A stretch of 64,000 nt of DNA from Magnetospirillum sp902729445 (GCF_902729445.1 NZ_CACVCE010000005.1:1-64000); one strand, 5' to 3'; counted from the first letter of the stretch, positions 37,413 to 48,069 are shown. Notes: generated by a model not told the origin, from the sequence alone. Numbers and translations: made by a program.

Positions 37413-37841
37413 TTACGCCGCGTGCGGATGGGGCAAGGTGGCGACCGACAGCCAGAATTGCTTGAACTGGCGCACCGTGTGGATGAAGTCGTCCAGATTG
37501 ACCGGCTTCGAGATGAAGGCGTTGACCCCGGTGGAATAGCAATAATCCACGTCCTCGCGCTGGGTCGAGGTGGTCAGCGTCACCACCGGTATGGTTTTCA
37601 GCGACGGGTCGGACTTGATGGCGCGCAGCACCTCGCGGCCATCCATCTTCGGCATGTTGAGGTCCAGCAGCACGATATCGGGGCGCGGCTTGTCGGCATA
37701 GGCCCCGTTGCGATGCAGGAAGGCCATGGCTTCGACGCCATCGATGACATGGTGAAGGGTGTCGAGCGGCGCTTCCTCCCGCAGGGCTTCCTTGACCAGG
37801 CGCGCGTCACCCCGGCTGTCGTCCACCAGCAAGATTTCCAT
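37413..37841 (-). CDS. Stand-alone CheY-like response regulator (Rcp1 type)
   Basis: 142 aa receiver domain only, from ATG 37841. Acidic pocket VDDSRGDA, phospho-acceptor Asp in IVLLDLNMPKMDG, the conserved Thr/Ser in VTLTTSTQ, and Lys in ISKPVNL are all present. The ILLVDDSRGDARLVKEAL start and the long loop after it match response regulators that pair with phytochrome-like or hybrid histidine kinases. No kinase gene is adjacent. Confidence 0.93.
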   Translation of the reverse strand: MEILLVDDSRGDARLVKEALREEAPLDTLHHVIDGVEAMAFLHRNGAYADKPRPDIVLLDLNMPKMDGREVLRAIKSDPSLKTIPVVTLTTSTQREDVDYCYSTGVNAFISKPVNLDDFIHTVRQFKQFWLSVATLPHPHAA

Positions 37842-38041
37842 GGGACGGCTCCCCACCATACTGAATCGGCCTCTCGATACGCACAATCTATCCATTGATT
37901 AGGATAGGGGAAAAAACCAGATACTTCAACGGTCCGGCCGGGGCGGGCGAATATCCCCATAAAATGCACGGGGAAAAACATCTTAACATCACCAGATTGA
38001 TAGAGTAGTCTGGTGAACAAGGTGGAAATCTGGAAAAGCCC

Positions 38042-38839
38042 ATGATCGAGCTGTTGAATGGCCTCAACCCCCTTTATTCCCTGTCGGGTCTGGGTGTCGG
38101 CATCCTGGTCGGCCTGACCGGGGTCGGGGGCGGCTCGTTGATGACGCCATTGCTGATCCTGGCCTTCGGCTTCCATCCGGCCACCGCCGTCGGCACCGAT
38201 CTGCTGTATGCCGCCGTCACCAAAAGCGGCGGCACGGTCGTCCACGGGATGAACCGCAACGTCGATTGGCGGCTGGCCGGCTGGCTGGCGTTGGGCAGCG
38301 TGCCGGCGACCGCGGCGACCTTGGCCCTGCTGTTTCACTTGGGCGTGACCGGCAAGCAGGCCGGCGGATTGATGTCGGCCGGGCTGGGGGTGGCGCTGCT
38401 GCTGACCGCGCTGGCGATCTTCTGTCGCGGCCGCCTGCTGCGCTGGGCCGAAAGCCGGCCGCGCCGGCTGTCGCCAGGCGCCACCATCCGCACCACTGTC
38501 TTGCTGGGCGCCATCATGGGGCTGTTGGTTTCGGTATCGTCGGTGGGTGCCGGCGCCATCGGCGTGACCGCCCTGTTGCTGCTTTATCCCGGCCTGCCGA
38601 CCGCCCGCATCGTCGGCACCGACATCGCCCACGCGGTGCCGCTGACTTTGGTGGCCGGCATCGGCCATTGGATGCTGGGTTCGGTCGATTGGCTGTTGCT
38701 GATTTCGCTGCTGGTCGGTTCGCTGCCCGGCATCGCCATCGGCTCGGCCCTGGCGGTGCGGGTGCCGGAAGCAGTGCTGCGCCCGCTGCTGGCCACCGTG
38801 CTGGTGGTGATCGGCGGCAAGCTGCTGCTGTCGGCTTAA
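38042..38839 (+). CDS. TauE/SafE family sulfite exporter / permease
   Basis: 265 aa, eight hydrophobic segments. TauE/SafE half-repeats are visible: VGLTGVGGGSLMTPLLI with FHPATAVGTDLL in the first half, and SVGAGAIGVTALLLLYPGL with ARIVGTDIAHAVPLT in the second. Family members export sulfite, sulfoacetate or related anions. No sulphur-metabolism neighbours help to define the substrate. Confidence 0.92.
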   Translation: MIELLNGLNPLYSLSGLGVGILVGLTGVGGGSLMTPLLILAFGFHPATAVGTDLLYAAVTKSGGTVVHGMNRNVDWRLAGWLALGSVPATAATLALLFHLGVTGKQAGGLMSAGLGVALLLTALAIFCRGRLLRWAESRPRRLSPGATIRTTVLLGAIMGLLVSVSSVGAGAIGVTALLLLYPGLPTARIVGTDIAHAVPLTLVAGIGHWMLGSVDWLLLISLLVGSLPGIAIGSALAVRVPEAVLRPLLATVLVVIGGKLLLSA

Positions 38840-38862
38840 GGGGCTTTGTGCGCGAAGCGCTG

Positions 38863-39131
38863 CCCGTGCCGGGCCGGCTCAAACGCCGCCGGGCTTGATG
38901 CTGTGCCAAAAAGCCCGAGCGGCGATTGAGCCGCCCGGGATCGGGCGTGCCAAAGGCATAACAACGAAGCGCGCCCGTGCCGGGCCGGCTCAGACGCCGC
39001 CGGGCTTTGTGCTGTGCCGGAATTTGGCGCTGCGCCAAAAAGCCCGAGCGGCGACTGAGCCGCCCGGGATCGGGCGTGCCAAAGGCATAACAGCGAAGCG
39101 CCGCCCGGCACGGGCGCGCCACAGGCAAAAC
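38863..39131. repeat. Tandem long repeats (two full units plus a partial third)
   Basis: Unit 1 (38863-38973, 111 bp) and unit 2 (38974-39103, 130 bp) share cccgtgccgggccggctca, then gccgccgggctt, aaaaagcccgagcggcga, and gggatcgggcgtgccaaagg. Unit 2 carries an extra ~19 bp (ggaatttggcgctgcgcc). A partial third copy in altered orientation runs up to the murA stop. The segment fills the 294-base gap between the exporter and murA. Confidence 0.85.
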
Positions 39132-39133
39132 CC

Positions 39134-40432
<1,299 letters not shown>

Positions 40433-40508
40433 ATGTCGCGTTCGTCCTGGTCGGGTGGAAAGGGCAAGGGTTTAGCCCCCGGCCAGGGGCCGGGTCAAGC
40501 CTGCCGTG

Positions 40509-41063
40509 CTAAAGCTTCGGCAGGGTCACGCCCTTCTGGCCCATATATTTGCCGGCGCGGTCGCCATAGGACGTCTCGCACGGCGAATCTCCCTTCAGGA
40601 AGATGAACTGGCAAGCACCCTCGTTGGCATAGATCTTGGCCGGCAGCGGCGTGGTATTGGAAAATTCCAGCGTCACATGGCCTTCCCATTCGGGTTCCAG
40701 CGGGGTGACGTTGACGATGATGCCGCAGCGGGCATAGGTCGACTTGCCCAGGCAGATCACCAAGGTATCGCGCGGGATGCGGAAATATTCCACCGTGCGG
40801 GCCAGGGCGAAGGAATTGGGCGGAATGACGCAGACGTCGGTCTCGCGGTCGACGAAGCTCTTTTCCGAGAATTGCTTGGGGTCGACCACCGCCGAATCGA
40901 CGTTGGTGAAGATCTTGAACTCGGGCGCCACCCGGGCGTCATAGCCATAGGACGACAGCCCGTACGAGATCACGCCTTCCCGCTGCAGCTTCTCGGTGAA
41001 CGGCTCGATCATGCCCTTGGTCAGGGCCATTTCACGAATCCAGGTATCGGGCATGACGGACAT
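40509..41063 (-). CDS. dcd: dCTP deaminase
   Basis: 184 aa. It converts dCTP to dUTP for thymidylate synthesis. The alphaproteobacterial N-terminus MSVMPDTWIREMAL is present, with active-site Ser/Arg/Glu regions GKSTYARCGI and TLEFSNTTPLPAKIYANEG. Cytoplasmic homotrimer. Probably co-directional with murA but with its own spacing. Confidence 0.96.
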   Translation of the reverse strand: MSVMPDTWIREMALTKGMIEPFTEKLQREGVISYGLSSYGYDARVAPEFKIFTNVDSAVVDPKQFSEKSFVDRETDVCVIPPNSFALARTVEYFRIPRDTLVICLGKSTYARCGIIVNVTPLEPEWEGHVTLEFSNTTPLPAKIYANEGACQFIFLKGDSPCETSYGDRAGKYMGQKGVTLPKL

Positions 41064-41096
41064 GTGCGGGCGCTCCCCTCGAAGGTCTCGGGCTTT

Positions 41097-41294
41097 TTAC
41101 CGTTTGGCCCGGTCCAGCGCAAGGTCGGCCTGGGCCGACGGCGCGGCCTCCGGTTCGGTGTCGGCGCGCTCGCGTTCTTGCTGTTTGCGCCGGGCCAGAT
41201 TGGCGCGCAGCGCCTCGGCCTGACGCATCTTGCGCAGTTCAGCTCCGGTCGGCGGCTTCGGCTTGGCGGCGGGCGGGCGGGGGGTGTCGGTCAT
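41097..41294 (-). CDS. Small charged hypothetical protein
   Basis: 65 aa from ATG 41294. Proline-rich start then a strongly charged helix (ELRKMRQAEALRANLARRKQQ followed by ERERAD). Such short basic proteins are common in Rhodospirillales; function unknown. It lies 33 nt upstream of dcd on the same strand and may be co-transcribed. Confidence 0.6.
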   Translation of the reverse strand: MTDTPRPPAAKPKPPTGAELRKMRQAEALRANLARRKQQERERADTEPEAAPSAQADLALDRAKR

Positions 41295-41420
41295 GGCCGC
41301 TATTTTCCGCCGAAAATTTCCTTGGTCAATGGGGGAGGAATCCCGCTTGACGTTATGAAAGGGGGTGTGGCATAAAGCGCCCCTCTTCGGGGGGGCACCC
41401 TTTGCCCCCGTGAACGAGAT

Positions 41421-41496
41421 GCTGCCGTAGCTCAGTCGGTAGAGCATACCCTTGGTAAGGGTAAGGTCGATGGTTCGATTCCATTCGGCAGCACCA
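41421..41496 (+). tRNA. tRNA-Thr(GGT)
   Basis: 76 nt with encoded CCA. Acceptor GCTGCCG/CGGCAGC, D-arm AGCTCAGTCGGTAGAGC, anticodon loop TTGGTAA between TACCC/GGGTA, T-arm GGTTCGATTCC. Confidence 0.97.
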
Positions 41497-41522
41497 TTTT
41501 TCTCCTGAGAATTCAGGACAGA

Positions 41523-41549
41523 AGGCCGGGCCAGAAGCCCGGCCTTTTT
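41523..41549 (+). terminator. Rho-independent terminator after tRNA-Thr
   Basis: A 9-bp stem (aggccgggc/gcccggcct) with a 5-nt loop is followed by a T run, 27 nt after the tRNA. Confidence 0.9.
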
Positions 41550-41684
41550 GCTGTGCGCAGCCTTCTCATGCGAAAATTCCGCAAAAGGGAAAAAATACCT
41601 TTACTTTCCCGGGCCGCGACGTTACCGTCCCCCATGTTCGGCGGCCGAAGGGCCGTTTTTCTCGGCCCTTGAAAGGAACAAAAC

Positions 41685-43421
41685 ATGTACAATAATCCAC
41701 TCGACCAGGGGTTCGGTTTCGGCCGCAATCAATCCTCCTCCGACGACGACTTCTTTTCGCTCGGTGCCCCGGTGGGGCCGGGTCAGCCCAACCGGCGTGA
41801 GGACGTCATCAAGGTCGAAACCATCCTCGGCAATACCGGCCATCACGACCTTGCCAAGACCGACGGCCCGTTGGGCTGGTGGGGCGATCGGCAGGAAAAG
41901 GCGGTCAAGGACTGGCAGGGGGAGAACGGTTTGAAGGTGGACGGAATGCTGAAGCCGAACGGCCCCACCATCTCCAGCCTGAAACAGGCTGCCGGCGGCC
42001 TGCTGGGCGGTTTCAAGCCCCCAAGCCCGGACGAGGTGGACGACCACCACGATCGCCTGGGGCGTGGCGAGCCGGGTATTCTCAACACCCGCCCGGCGCG
42101 CCTGTCGATCCCGGTACCGGAGAAGGTGCCCGAGTTGGACGAGCAGACGCTCGCCTTCAACGCCGACAGCGCCCGGGCGCTGACCCGCACTAGCGTCGAT
42201 GGCGAGGTGCCCAACATCTACGCCAATTATCTCAAGCAGGCCGGCGCGGACGGCCATACCACCGTGCTCGATCTGGTCGATCAGGTGAACAACACCGAAG
42301 GCCGCGACCGCGCCGAGCGCGTGCTGCACGGCATCCTTGGACAAGTGCCGCCCGAACAGGCCAAGGCCTTTCTGGGTGGCGAGGTGCCGGCCAAACGTCC
42401 CATCGGCGTGCGCATGGCCGATCTCGCCGATGACGACAAGGTGCCGCTGTTCGCGCGGGCGGCGGCGGTACCGGCGGCCGAAGCGCCGAAGCCGGTCCAA
42501 TTGGCCGAGGCCGATACGGGCTCAAGGACCGATGCGGCCCCGGCAAGTGCTCCGCAGCTCCCGATCACCCAATCGGCCGAGTCCTCACCGCCCAAGCCGG
42601 CTTCCGCGCCGGAAGCCAAGCCCGAGCCCGAGCGGATGCCCGCGCCGGGCGGCACGCCGGCCCCGCAGCCGGAAGGCGGTACCGATACCGAGCGCCTGTT
42701 GGGCATGCCCATTCCCGACGACGAAGACGCCCGCAAGGAAGCCCGCGCGACACTGGAAAAGGTCCGTGACCGCGGCAAGGCCTTGGGTCAGGACAAGGCC
42801 AGCGAATTTCTGGAACGTTACCTCAATGGCGATGGCTCTCCGGTCACCCTCGACAAGGATTGGGTGCGCGGCCACAAACCGGTGCAAGAGGCTGAACGCA
42901 AAGGCGAAGGGCATTTCGAGAACTGGCTGTCGGGCAAGGGGCGTCCCGACACCGAATTAAAGACGATCAACGACCACATTCCCCGCGACGGTGAGACCAC
43001 CGAGATCAAGGGGTTGAAGTGGGATGCCGCCGCCGACAATTCGGTGTGGAAGGCGTTGGACGATCGCAGCAACGCGCTGGGGGGCCTCAGTGTCAAGGGC
43101 GTTGGCGACCTCAAACTCGAACGCCGCGGCGACGAGGTCATCGTCACCGGCAAGGTCACGCAGAGCGCCGAAGACCGGTACGATTTCAGCAAGGGCAAGA
43201 CCGAGGAGGAGAAGAGGAAATACGCGGGCGAGGTCCTGCCCCAGGGTGTCGCCGGTGGAAACTTCAACCTTACCCGCGGCCAGATCGACCAGCTCGAAGC
43301 GGCCGGCGGCGCCAAACCCTTCAACATCCTGACCGACCCTTGGACCAAGGAACTGGTCGGCCGTCTCAAGCTGGACAAGGACGGGCGCGTCATCGGCTCT
43401 ACCTTCGAGTGGAAACGTTGA
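41685..43421 (+). CDS. Putative peptidoglycan-binding effector-like protein
   Basis: 578 aa, no signal peptide. The N-terminal ~90 residues resemble a PG_binding_1 domain (VIKVETILGNTGHHDLAKTD followed by GPLGWWGDRQEKAVKDWQGE and NGLKVDGML). A long helical and Pro/Ala-rich middle (about 210-360) leads to a unique C-terminal domain (about 380-578) that I do not recognise. The layout (wall-binding head, linker, variable tip, no Sec signal) fits a secreted bacteriolytic effector. The membrane protein gene 24 nt downstream could be its immunity partner. Function inferred from layout only. Confidence 0.55.
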   Translation: MYNNPLDQGFGFGRNQSSSDDDFFSLGAPVGPGQPNRREDVIKVETILGNTGHHDLAKTDGPLGWWGDRQEKAVKDWQGENGLKVDGMLKPNGPTISSLKQAAGGLLGGFKPPSPDEVDDHHDRLGRGEPGILNTRPARLSIPVPEKVPELDEQTLAFNADSARALTRTSVDGEVPNIYANYLKQAGADGHTTVLDLVDQVNNTEGRDRAERVLHGILGQVPPEQAKAFLGGEVPAKRPIGVRMADLADDDKVPLFARAAAVPAAEAPKPVQLAEADTGSRTDAAPASAPQLPITQSAESSPPKPASAPEAKPEPERMPAPGGTPAPQPEGGTDTERLLGMPIPDDEDARKEARATLEKVRDRGKALGQDKASEFLERYLNGDGSPVTLDKDWVRGHKPVQEAERKGEGHFENWLSGKGRPDTELKTINDHIPRDGETTEIKGLKWDAAADNSVWKALDDRSNALGGLSVKGVGDLKLERRGDEVIVTGKVTQSAEDRYDFSKGKTEEEKRKYAGEVLPQGVAGGNFNLTRGQIDQLEAAGGAKPFNILTDPWTKELVGRLKLDKDGRVIGSTFEWKR

Positions 43422-43444
43422 CGCCCTGCGCGTAGGATGCGTGC

Positions 43445-44041
43445 ATGAGTTTGCGCCGCTTCCTTCGCATCACCCTGGCCGCTACCGCCCTTCTGGCGGT
43501 GGCGGCCCTTGGCGGGCTGGGCTGGTTCAACTGGTGGATCCGCCACACCTGGATGCCCATCCATCCCGTCTGCTGGGATGGCGAAGCCCTGGTGCAATTC
43601 ACTGAGCCCCTAACCCCTGAGGCACATGAGCTGTTCTTGCGCTATGTTTCATGGACTCGTGCGCGAGATGCCGAGAAATACAGGGCGCAACGCGCCACTT
43701 ATGTCCGCGTGATCGGCTCCCAAGCCTATGTCCGCACATGGTTTTGGCTGTTGGGACCGGTGGAGATGATGAACCTCCAGGCCTACTTCGAGAACGACCT
43801 TGAGAAAAGGTTCAACAAAGGGGAAATCGTAACCTGCCTCGGCCTCGCGAGGATCGCCACCATCCGCCGCTCCGACCATTACGCCACCGAACCCTACATC
43901 TCGGATAGCACCAGCGAGATCCTCACGCCTTTCACCTTCGGCGTTGAACGCGAGCGCGAGGGGGAATACTCGCTGGTGGGCCGCCTTTTCCAGCACTTCG
44001 ACGATATCCCGCCTCAGCCGTCGAGCGGAAAGCGCCATTAG
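43445..44041 (+). CDS. Hypothetical membrane-anchored protein (possible immunity protein)
   Basis: 198 aa with one N-terminal membrane helix (ITLAATALLAVAALGGLGWF) and a periplasmic domain without recognised motifs; conserved Trp/Cys in MPIHPVCWDGEALVQF. It follows the PG-binding-like gene by 24 nt. An anchored periplasmic protein next to a wall-active effector is typical for immunity, but that is context inference. Confidence 0.55.
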   Translation: MSLRRFLRITLAATALLAVAALGGLGWFNWWIRHTWMPIHPVCWDGEALVQFTEPLTPEAHELFLRYVSWTRARDAEKYRAQRATYVRVIGSQAYVRTWFWLLGPVEMMNLQAYFENDLEKRFNKGEIVTCLGLARIATIRRSDHYATEPYISDSTSEILTPFTFGVEREREGEYSLVGRLFQHFDDIPPQPSSGKRH

Positions 44042-44120
44042 CATGCGCCTATCGAGATTTGCGATACCTTCGAAGTGGTGATTGAGTTTCGGTAGCCGAG
44101 GGCGCCAAGAAGGACCCGCA

Positions 44121-44663
44121 ATGGGGGGGCAGCATGCTCGCGATGTCAGCCGCGAGGTCTACAAGGACAACCCTCAGGCTGCCGAGGAAATGGTCCGCCA
44201 GGGAGAGAAAGCCGGGGTGAAGGTCGGTCTGTATGCAGATGGGCATCAGGCGAGCAAGGGCATCGATGAGTTGCTCAAGGACGCGAAAGGCGGTCATCTG
44301 TCATCCGGTCCTGACGCCGGCAGCAGGGAATGTGTCGCCCTGGTCAAGCACGCCACCCCCGAGCTGCAGGGTATTCGCGCCAGCGACTGGAAGGAGGGCG
44401 AGAAGATCAAGGGGGCGGGCGACCCGCCGCTGAAGCCGGGCACCGCCCTGGCCACGTTCGAGGACGGAAAATACCAGAACAAGCCCACCGGCAACCATGC
44501 GGTGGTGTTTGAGAAGTACGGCACTCAGGGCGGTAAGCAAGGCATGTGGGTGTTGGACCAGTCCGACAGGCAATCTGCCGACCGCAGGTTCATTCCGTTC
44601 GACAATCCTGGCGGCAAGCGCACATCCCAAGCGGACAAATATTCGGTGATCCGCAGACCGTGA
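44121..44663 (+). CDS. BPSL0067 family protein (NlpC/P60-like putative amidase)
   Basis: 180 aa from ATG 44121 (AAGGA-type RBS). Family landmarks: SRECVALVKHATPELQG with the presumed nucleophile Cys, W-K-E-G-E-K-I, GTALATFEDGKYQNKPTGNH with the catalytic His, then WVLDQSDRQSADRRFIPF. Relatives are cell-wall amidase-fold proteins found with type VI secretion or toxin loci. It lacks a signal peptide, as expected for a secretion-system substrate. A secreted periplasmic protein follows and may neutralise it. Confidence 0.75.
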   Translation: MGGQHARDVSREVYKDNPQAAEEMVRQGEKAGVKVGLYADGHQASKGIDELLKDAKGGHLSSGPDAGSRECVALVKHATPELQGIRASDWKEGEKIKGAGDPPLKPGTALATFEDGKYQNKPTGNHAVVFEKYGTQGGKQGMWVLDQSDRQSADRRFIPFDNPGGKRTSQADKYSVIRRP

Positions 44664-44714
44664 GTGGGTATCCTCCCCGACAGAGTGTGGCACCTCGTTG
44701 GGGGAGGGTTTCAT

Positions 44715-45587
44715 ATGCGTCTGCCGGTATTGATCAGCCTCCTCAGCCTCTTGCCTTTGGCTGTCGCCCATGCAGATCCCGTTGTCGCGGAATGTCCGGC
44801 GGAATGGAGTTTCGGCGCCGAGAGGCTCCCCCTTTTTTGGGCGAACATATGGGCAGACTATCAGGTTATCGATGATGAGTTTGGCGAAACGTCCGATGTT
44901 CCAGGGCGGGCAAGCGTTCAAATCGAGCTGAAAAAGGTGGACCGGCGCCCTCTCTTCTTGTTTTGCCGTTACAAGGAAATGTCCGGGTTTAACGTAGCCG
45001 TCTCGATCCCCGAAGGGGCTAAGACCTGCATGGTCGAATGGCAGGGGGCCAAGTGGGACGCCCGGGAGAAGGTCAACCGCGATTACGTGCGCGCCCTTCG
45101 CGCCGAATGCCGTGGAACGCTGCAAGGGGAGCCGTCGCAGGCTTTTCCTGCGGAGATTCCCTCGCTGACCAGCGATGTCGAAGGGCTGCGTTTGCGCCAG
45201 CCTGCCGATGAGTTGAAGGCATTGGTGTTGTCCCGAGGGGGCAGTTGGACCCAATGGGCCGTGGGAGCGCCGGCCGAAATCGCGTTGGGTGACGCGCGGC
45301 TGAGGGTGGTGTTCTCTTCGGCCACCGGTCTGTCGCGCAAGGTCGTTCTTTACGGCCCACCCTGGCCGCCGCGTGATCCGGGATTCTACGCGGCAATCAT
45401 CCAGCGCTTCGGCTTACCCGAGCATCCGTATGCCGCTCAATGCACCAAGGCCTGGAACACCTATGGTCAAAACAACGACATCCAGGTGGAATGGTATCGC
45501 CCCTGCAAAACCGACAGCCCCAGCGCGCCCCAGGAGATGAGGCTGGTGGACATGGCCGATCCTGAGTCGAAGAAGGAACGCGAATAG
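44715..45587 (+). CDS. Hypothetical periplasmic protein (possible immunity partner)
   Basis: 290 aa from ATG 44715 with an excellent signal peptide (MRLPVLISLLSLLPLAVAHA). Early mature part: ECPAEWSFGAERLPLFWANI. A Cys pair at CRYKEMS...KTCMVEW, a duplicated Cys later (CTKAWNTYG ... CKTDSP), and no recognised domain. Being periplasmic and downstream of a BPSL0067-type amidase, it may act as immunity protein; otherwise function unknown. Confidence 0.6.
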   Translation: MRLPVLISLLSLLPLAVAHADPVVAECPAEWSFGAERLPLFWANIWADYQVIDDEFGETSDVPGRASVQIELKKVDRRPLFLFCRYKEMSGFNVAVSIPEGAKTCMVEWQGAKWDAREKVNRDYVRALRAECRGTLQGEPSQAFPAEIPSLTSDVEGLRLRQPADELKALVLSRGGSWTQWAVGAPAEIALGDARLRVVFSSATGLSRKVVLYGPPWPPRDPGFYAAIIQRFGLPEHPYAAQCTKAWNTYGQNNDIQVEWYRPCKTDSPSAPQEMRLVDMADPESKKERE

Positions 45588-45599
45588 GCTTTGCGTGTC

Positions 45600-47018
45600 T
45601 CAAGAAAGGCCGCCGCGTCCGGTGCGATGCCGGAGAAGGTGCGCGCGTGCCGCGATGCCCAGCGCCAGGGTCAGCAAAAGCGTCGCCGCGGCGAAGGTCG
45701 TGCGCGTTCCGGCCGCGATCGCCGCCGGAGCGGCCAGGGTGATGTCGCCGCCTCCCGCCCCGAAGGCGAAGATCGCCCCCATCACCGAGGCCCCGGTGAT
45801 CAGGCCCAGATTGCGCGACAGGCTCAGCATCGCCGAAACCGCGCCGCGCTGATCGGCGTGGATGCCGGTCATGATGGCGGTGTTGTTGGCCACCTGGAAC
45901 AGGGCGTAGCCGGTGGTGACGAGTGCCAGCGGCGCCAGATAGCCGCCGATTCCCCACATTTCAGGGATCACGGCCAGGGCCAGGCAGCCCATGGTCATCG
46001 CCGCCAGCGCGCCGACCATCATCCGCCGCGAGCCAAGGCGATCGACCGCCCGGCCCGCCGGCAACCCGGCCAGCGCCGCGACGACCGGTCCGAACGCCAG
46101 GGCCAGGCCGGCCATGGCCGTCGGCAGGCCCAACCCGTGGGCCAGGTGGAACGGCCCCACCACCAGCGTCGCCATCATCACCGTCGCGACCACCGCGCTC
46201 ATGCCCAGGCTTGAGCCGACCAACGGGCTGCCAAGAATAGCCGGCCGGATCAAGGGCGAGGCGACCTTGGTCTGGCTCCGCAGGAACAGCCCGCACCCGA
46301 CGGCCGACGCCAGCAGCAAAGCGAGATTGAGCGGCCCGAAATCCCCCTGCCCATTGGTCATCGCCAGCGCATACGAGGCAAGGCTGGCGCCCAGCAGCAA
46401 GGTGCCGGGGACATCGAAGCCGGGTCGCTCGGTCGGGATATGGTCGCGGGGAAGGGCGCGGCGGGCCAGGGCCAAGGTCAGTCCACCCAGCGGCGCGAGG
46501 ACCAGGAAGATGGCTCTCCAGCCCAGTTCGGCCACCATGATGCCGCCCAGGGCCGGCCCCAGCGCGGTGCCGGCCGCCGACATGGTCGCCAGCAGCCCCA
46601 TGGCGCTGCCGGTCCTGGCCTTCGGCACCGTTTCCCCGACCAGCGCCACCGAAAGCGCCATCATGATGGCCGCGCCCAGCCCCTGCGCCGCGCGGGCGGC
46701 GATCAGCACGTCCAGCGTCGGGGCCAGCCCGCCCAACACCGAAGCCGCCGAGAACAGGGCGATGCCGACCAGCAGCAGGCGTCGGCGGCCGATGATGTCG
46801 GCCAGCCGGCCCACGCTGACGATCAAGGTGGTGATGGCCAGCAGATAGGCCAGGACGATCCACTGGACGTCCTGGAACGAGGCCGCGAATGTCCGGGCCA
46901 GAACCGGCAGCGCCACGTTGGCGATGCTGGTGCCCAGCGACGGCAGCAGCATGGACAGCGACAGGCTGGCCAGGCTCCATGGCAGGGGAACGGGTTGGGT
47001 TGAGGTGATCCGGGGCAT
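45600..47018 (-). CDS. MFS drug exporter, EmrB/QacA-type (14-TM)
   Basis: 472 aa from ATG 47018, with a strong AAGGAGG RBS. Fourteen-helix DHA2-type exporter: motif A GRLADIIGRRRLLLVGI between helices 2 and 3, the motif C-like PALGGIMVAELGWRAIF, and AAGTALGPAL. It expels hydrophobic compounds in exchange for protons (family knowledge). Divergent from a LysR regulator 118 nt away, the usual arrangement for a regulated efflux pump. Confidence 0.93.
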   Translation of the reverse strand: MPRITSTQPVPLPWSLASLSLSMLLPSLGTSIANVALPVLARTFAASFQDVQWIVLAYLLAITTLIVSVGRLADIIGRRRLLLVGIALFSAASVLGGLAPTLDVLIAARAAQGLGAAIMMALSVALVGETVPKARTGSAMGLLATMSAAGTALGPALGGIMVAELGWRAIFLVLAPLGGLTLALARRALPRDHIPTERPGFDVPGTLLLGASLASYALAMTNGQGDFGPLNLALLLASAVGCGLFLRSQTKVASPLIRPAILGSPLVGSSLGMSAVVATVMMATLVVGPFHLAHGLGLPTAMAGLALAFGPVVAALAGLPAGRAVDRLGSRRMMVGALAAMTMGCLALAVIPEMWGIGGYLAPLALVTTGYALFQVANNTAIMTGIHADQRGAVSAMLSLSRNLGLITGASVMGAIFAFGAGGGDITLAAPAAIAAGTRTTFAAATLLLTLALGIAARAHLLRHRTGRGGLS

Positions 47019-47089
47019 CTCGGCCTCCTTGGAAGGAATGGTCTCCTTGAAGGTAAGGCCTGGCATGACATGGCGGAACGCGCAGCATT

Positions 47090-47106
47090 CGCACTGTATT
47101 CGTGCG
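47090..47106. promoter_or_regulatory. Candidate LysR operator in the divergent intergenic region
   Basis: Inverted repeat cgcac-N7-gtgcg (with flanking cattcgcactgtattcgtgc) lies between the exporter and regulator genes, the position expected for a LysR-type site. Found by eye; not of the strict T-N11-A form. Confidence 0.35.
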
Positions 47107-47136
47107 TCCGGCGCCCTATTAGGTTAGGATGGCGTC

Positions 47137-48069
47137 ATGGCGATGCCCGATCTCAATCTGCTGGTGACCCTGGACGTGCTGCTTGCCGAAGGCAGCGTCG
47201 CGCGGGCGGCCAAACGTCTGCGCCTCAGCCCATCGGCCATGAGCCGGGCGCTGGGCCGCCTGCGCGAAACCACCGGCGATCCGCTGCTGGTGCGGGCCGG
47301 GCGCGGCCTGGTGCCGACGCCTCGGGCTGTGGAACTGCGCGACCGGGTTCATCACCTGGTGCAGGACGCCGAAAGCGTGCTGCGTCCCGCCCAGGCGGTG
47401 GATCCGGAGCGGCTGGTCCGCACCTTCACCCTGCGCACCAGCGAGGGGTTCGTGGAAAGCTTCGGGGCGGATCTGGTGGCCCGTGTCGGCGCCGTCGCGC
47501 CCGGCGTGCGTCTGCGCTTCGTGCCCAAGCCCGACCGGGGCAGCGGGCCGCTGCGCGATGGCGACGTCGATCTGGAAACCGGGGTGGTGGGGGCGATGAC
47601 CGGCCCTGAAGTGCGGGCTCAGGCCCTGTTCCGCGACCGCTTCATCGGTGTGGTCCGCCCTGACCATCCGCTGGCCGGGGAGGCGATCACCGCCCAGGCC
47701 TATGCCGCCGGCCGGCATGTTCTGATATCCCGCGACGGCCGTGACGAGGGGGGCATCGACGGGGCCTTGGCCGCCCTGGGGCTGGAACGGAAGATCGCCG
47801 CCATCGTCGGCGGCTTTTCCGGCGCGGTGGCGCTGGCCCGCGGTTCGGACCTGATCGCCACCGTTCCGGAACGCCATACCGTGGCCTTGCGGGCGGGGAT
47901 GGCCTTCTTCCCCGTGCCCCTTTCCCTGCCCGAGGTCACCGTAAGTTTGCTGTGGCATCCCCGACTGCATGCCGATCCCGCCCATCGCTGGCTGCGCGGT
48001 CTTGTTCAGCAGACCTGCGCGTCCAATAGGGGGTGCTCTGACCGTGCGGGCGCCGGTACGCCTGGGTGA
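47137..48069 (+). CDS. LysR-family transcriptional regulator
   Basis: 310 aa. N-terminal winged HTH (LVTLDVLLAEGSVARAAKRL followed by RLSPSAMSRALGRLRE), then a substrate-binding effector domain (about 95-300). Presumably controls the divergent MFS exporter. The effector is unknown. Confidence 0.93.
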   Translation: MAMPDLNLLVTLDVLLAEGSVARAAKRLRLSPSAMSRALGRLRETTGDPLLVRAGRGLVPTPRAVELRDRVHHLVQDAESVLRPAQAVDPERLVRTFTLRTSEGFVESFGADLVARVGAVAPGVRLRFVPKPDRGSGPLRDGDVDLETGVVGAMTGPEVRAQALFRDRFIGVVRPDHPLAGEAITAQAYAAGRHVLISRDGRDEGGIDGALAALGLERKIAAIVGGFSGAVALARGSDLIATVPERHTVALRAGMAFFPVPLSLPEVTVSLLWHPRLHADPAHRWLRGLVQQTCASNRGCSDRAGAGTPG

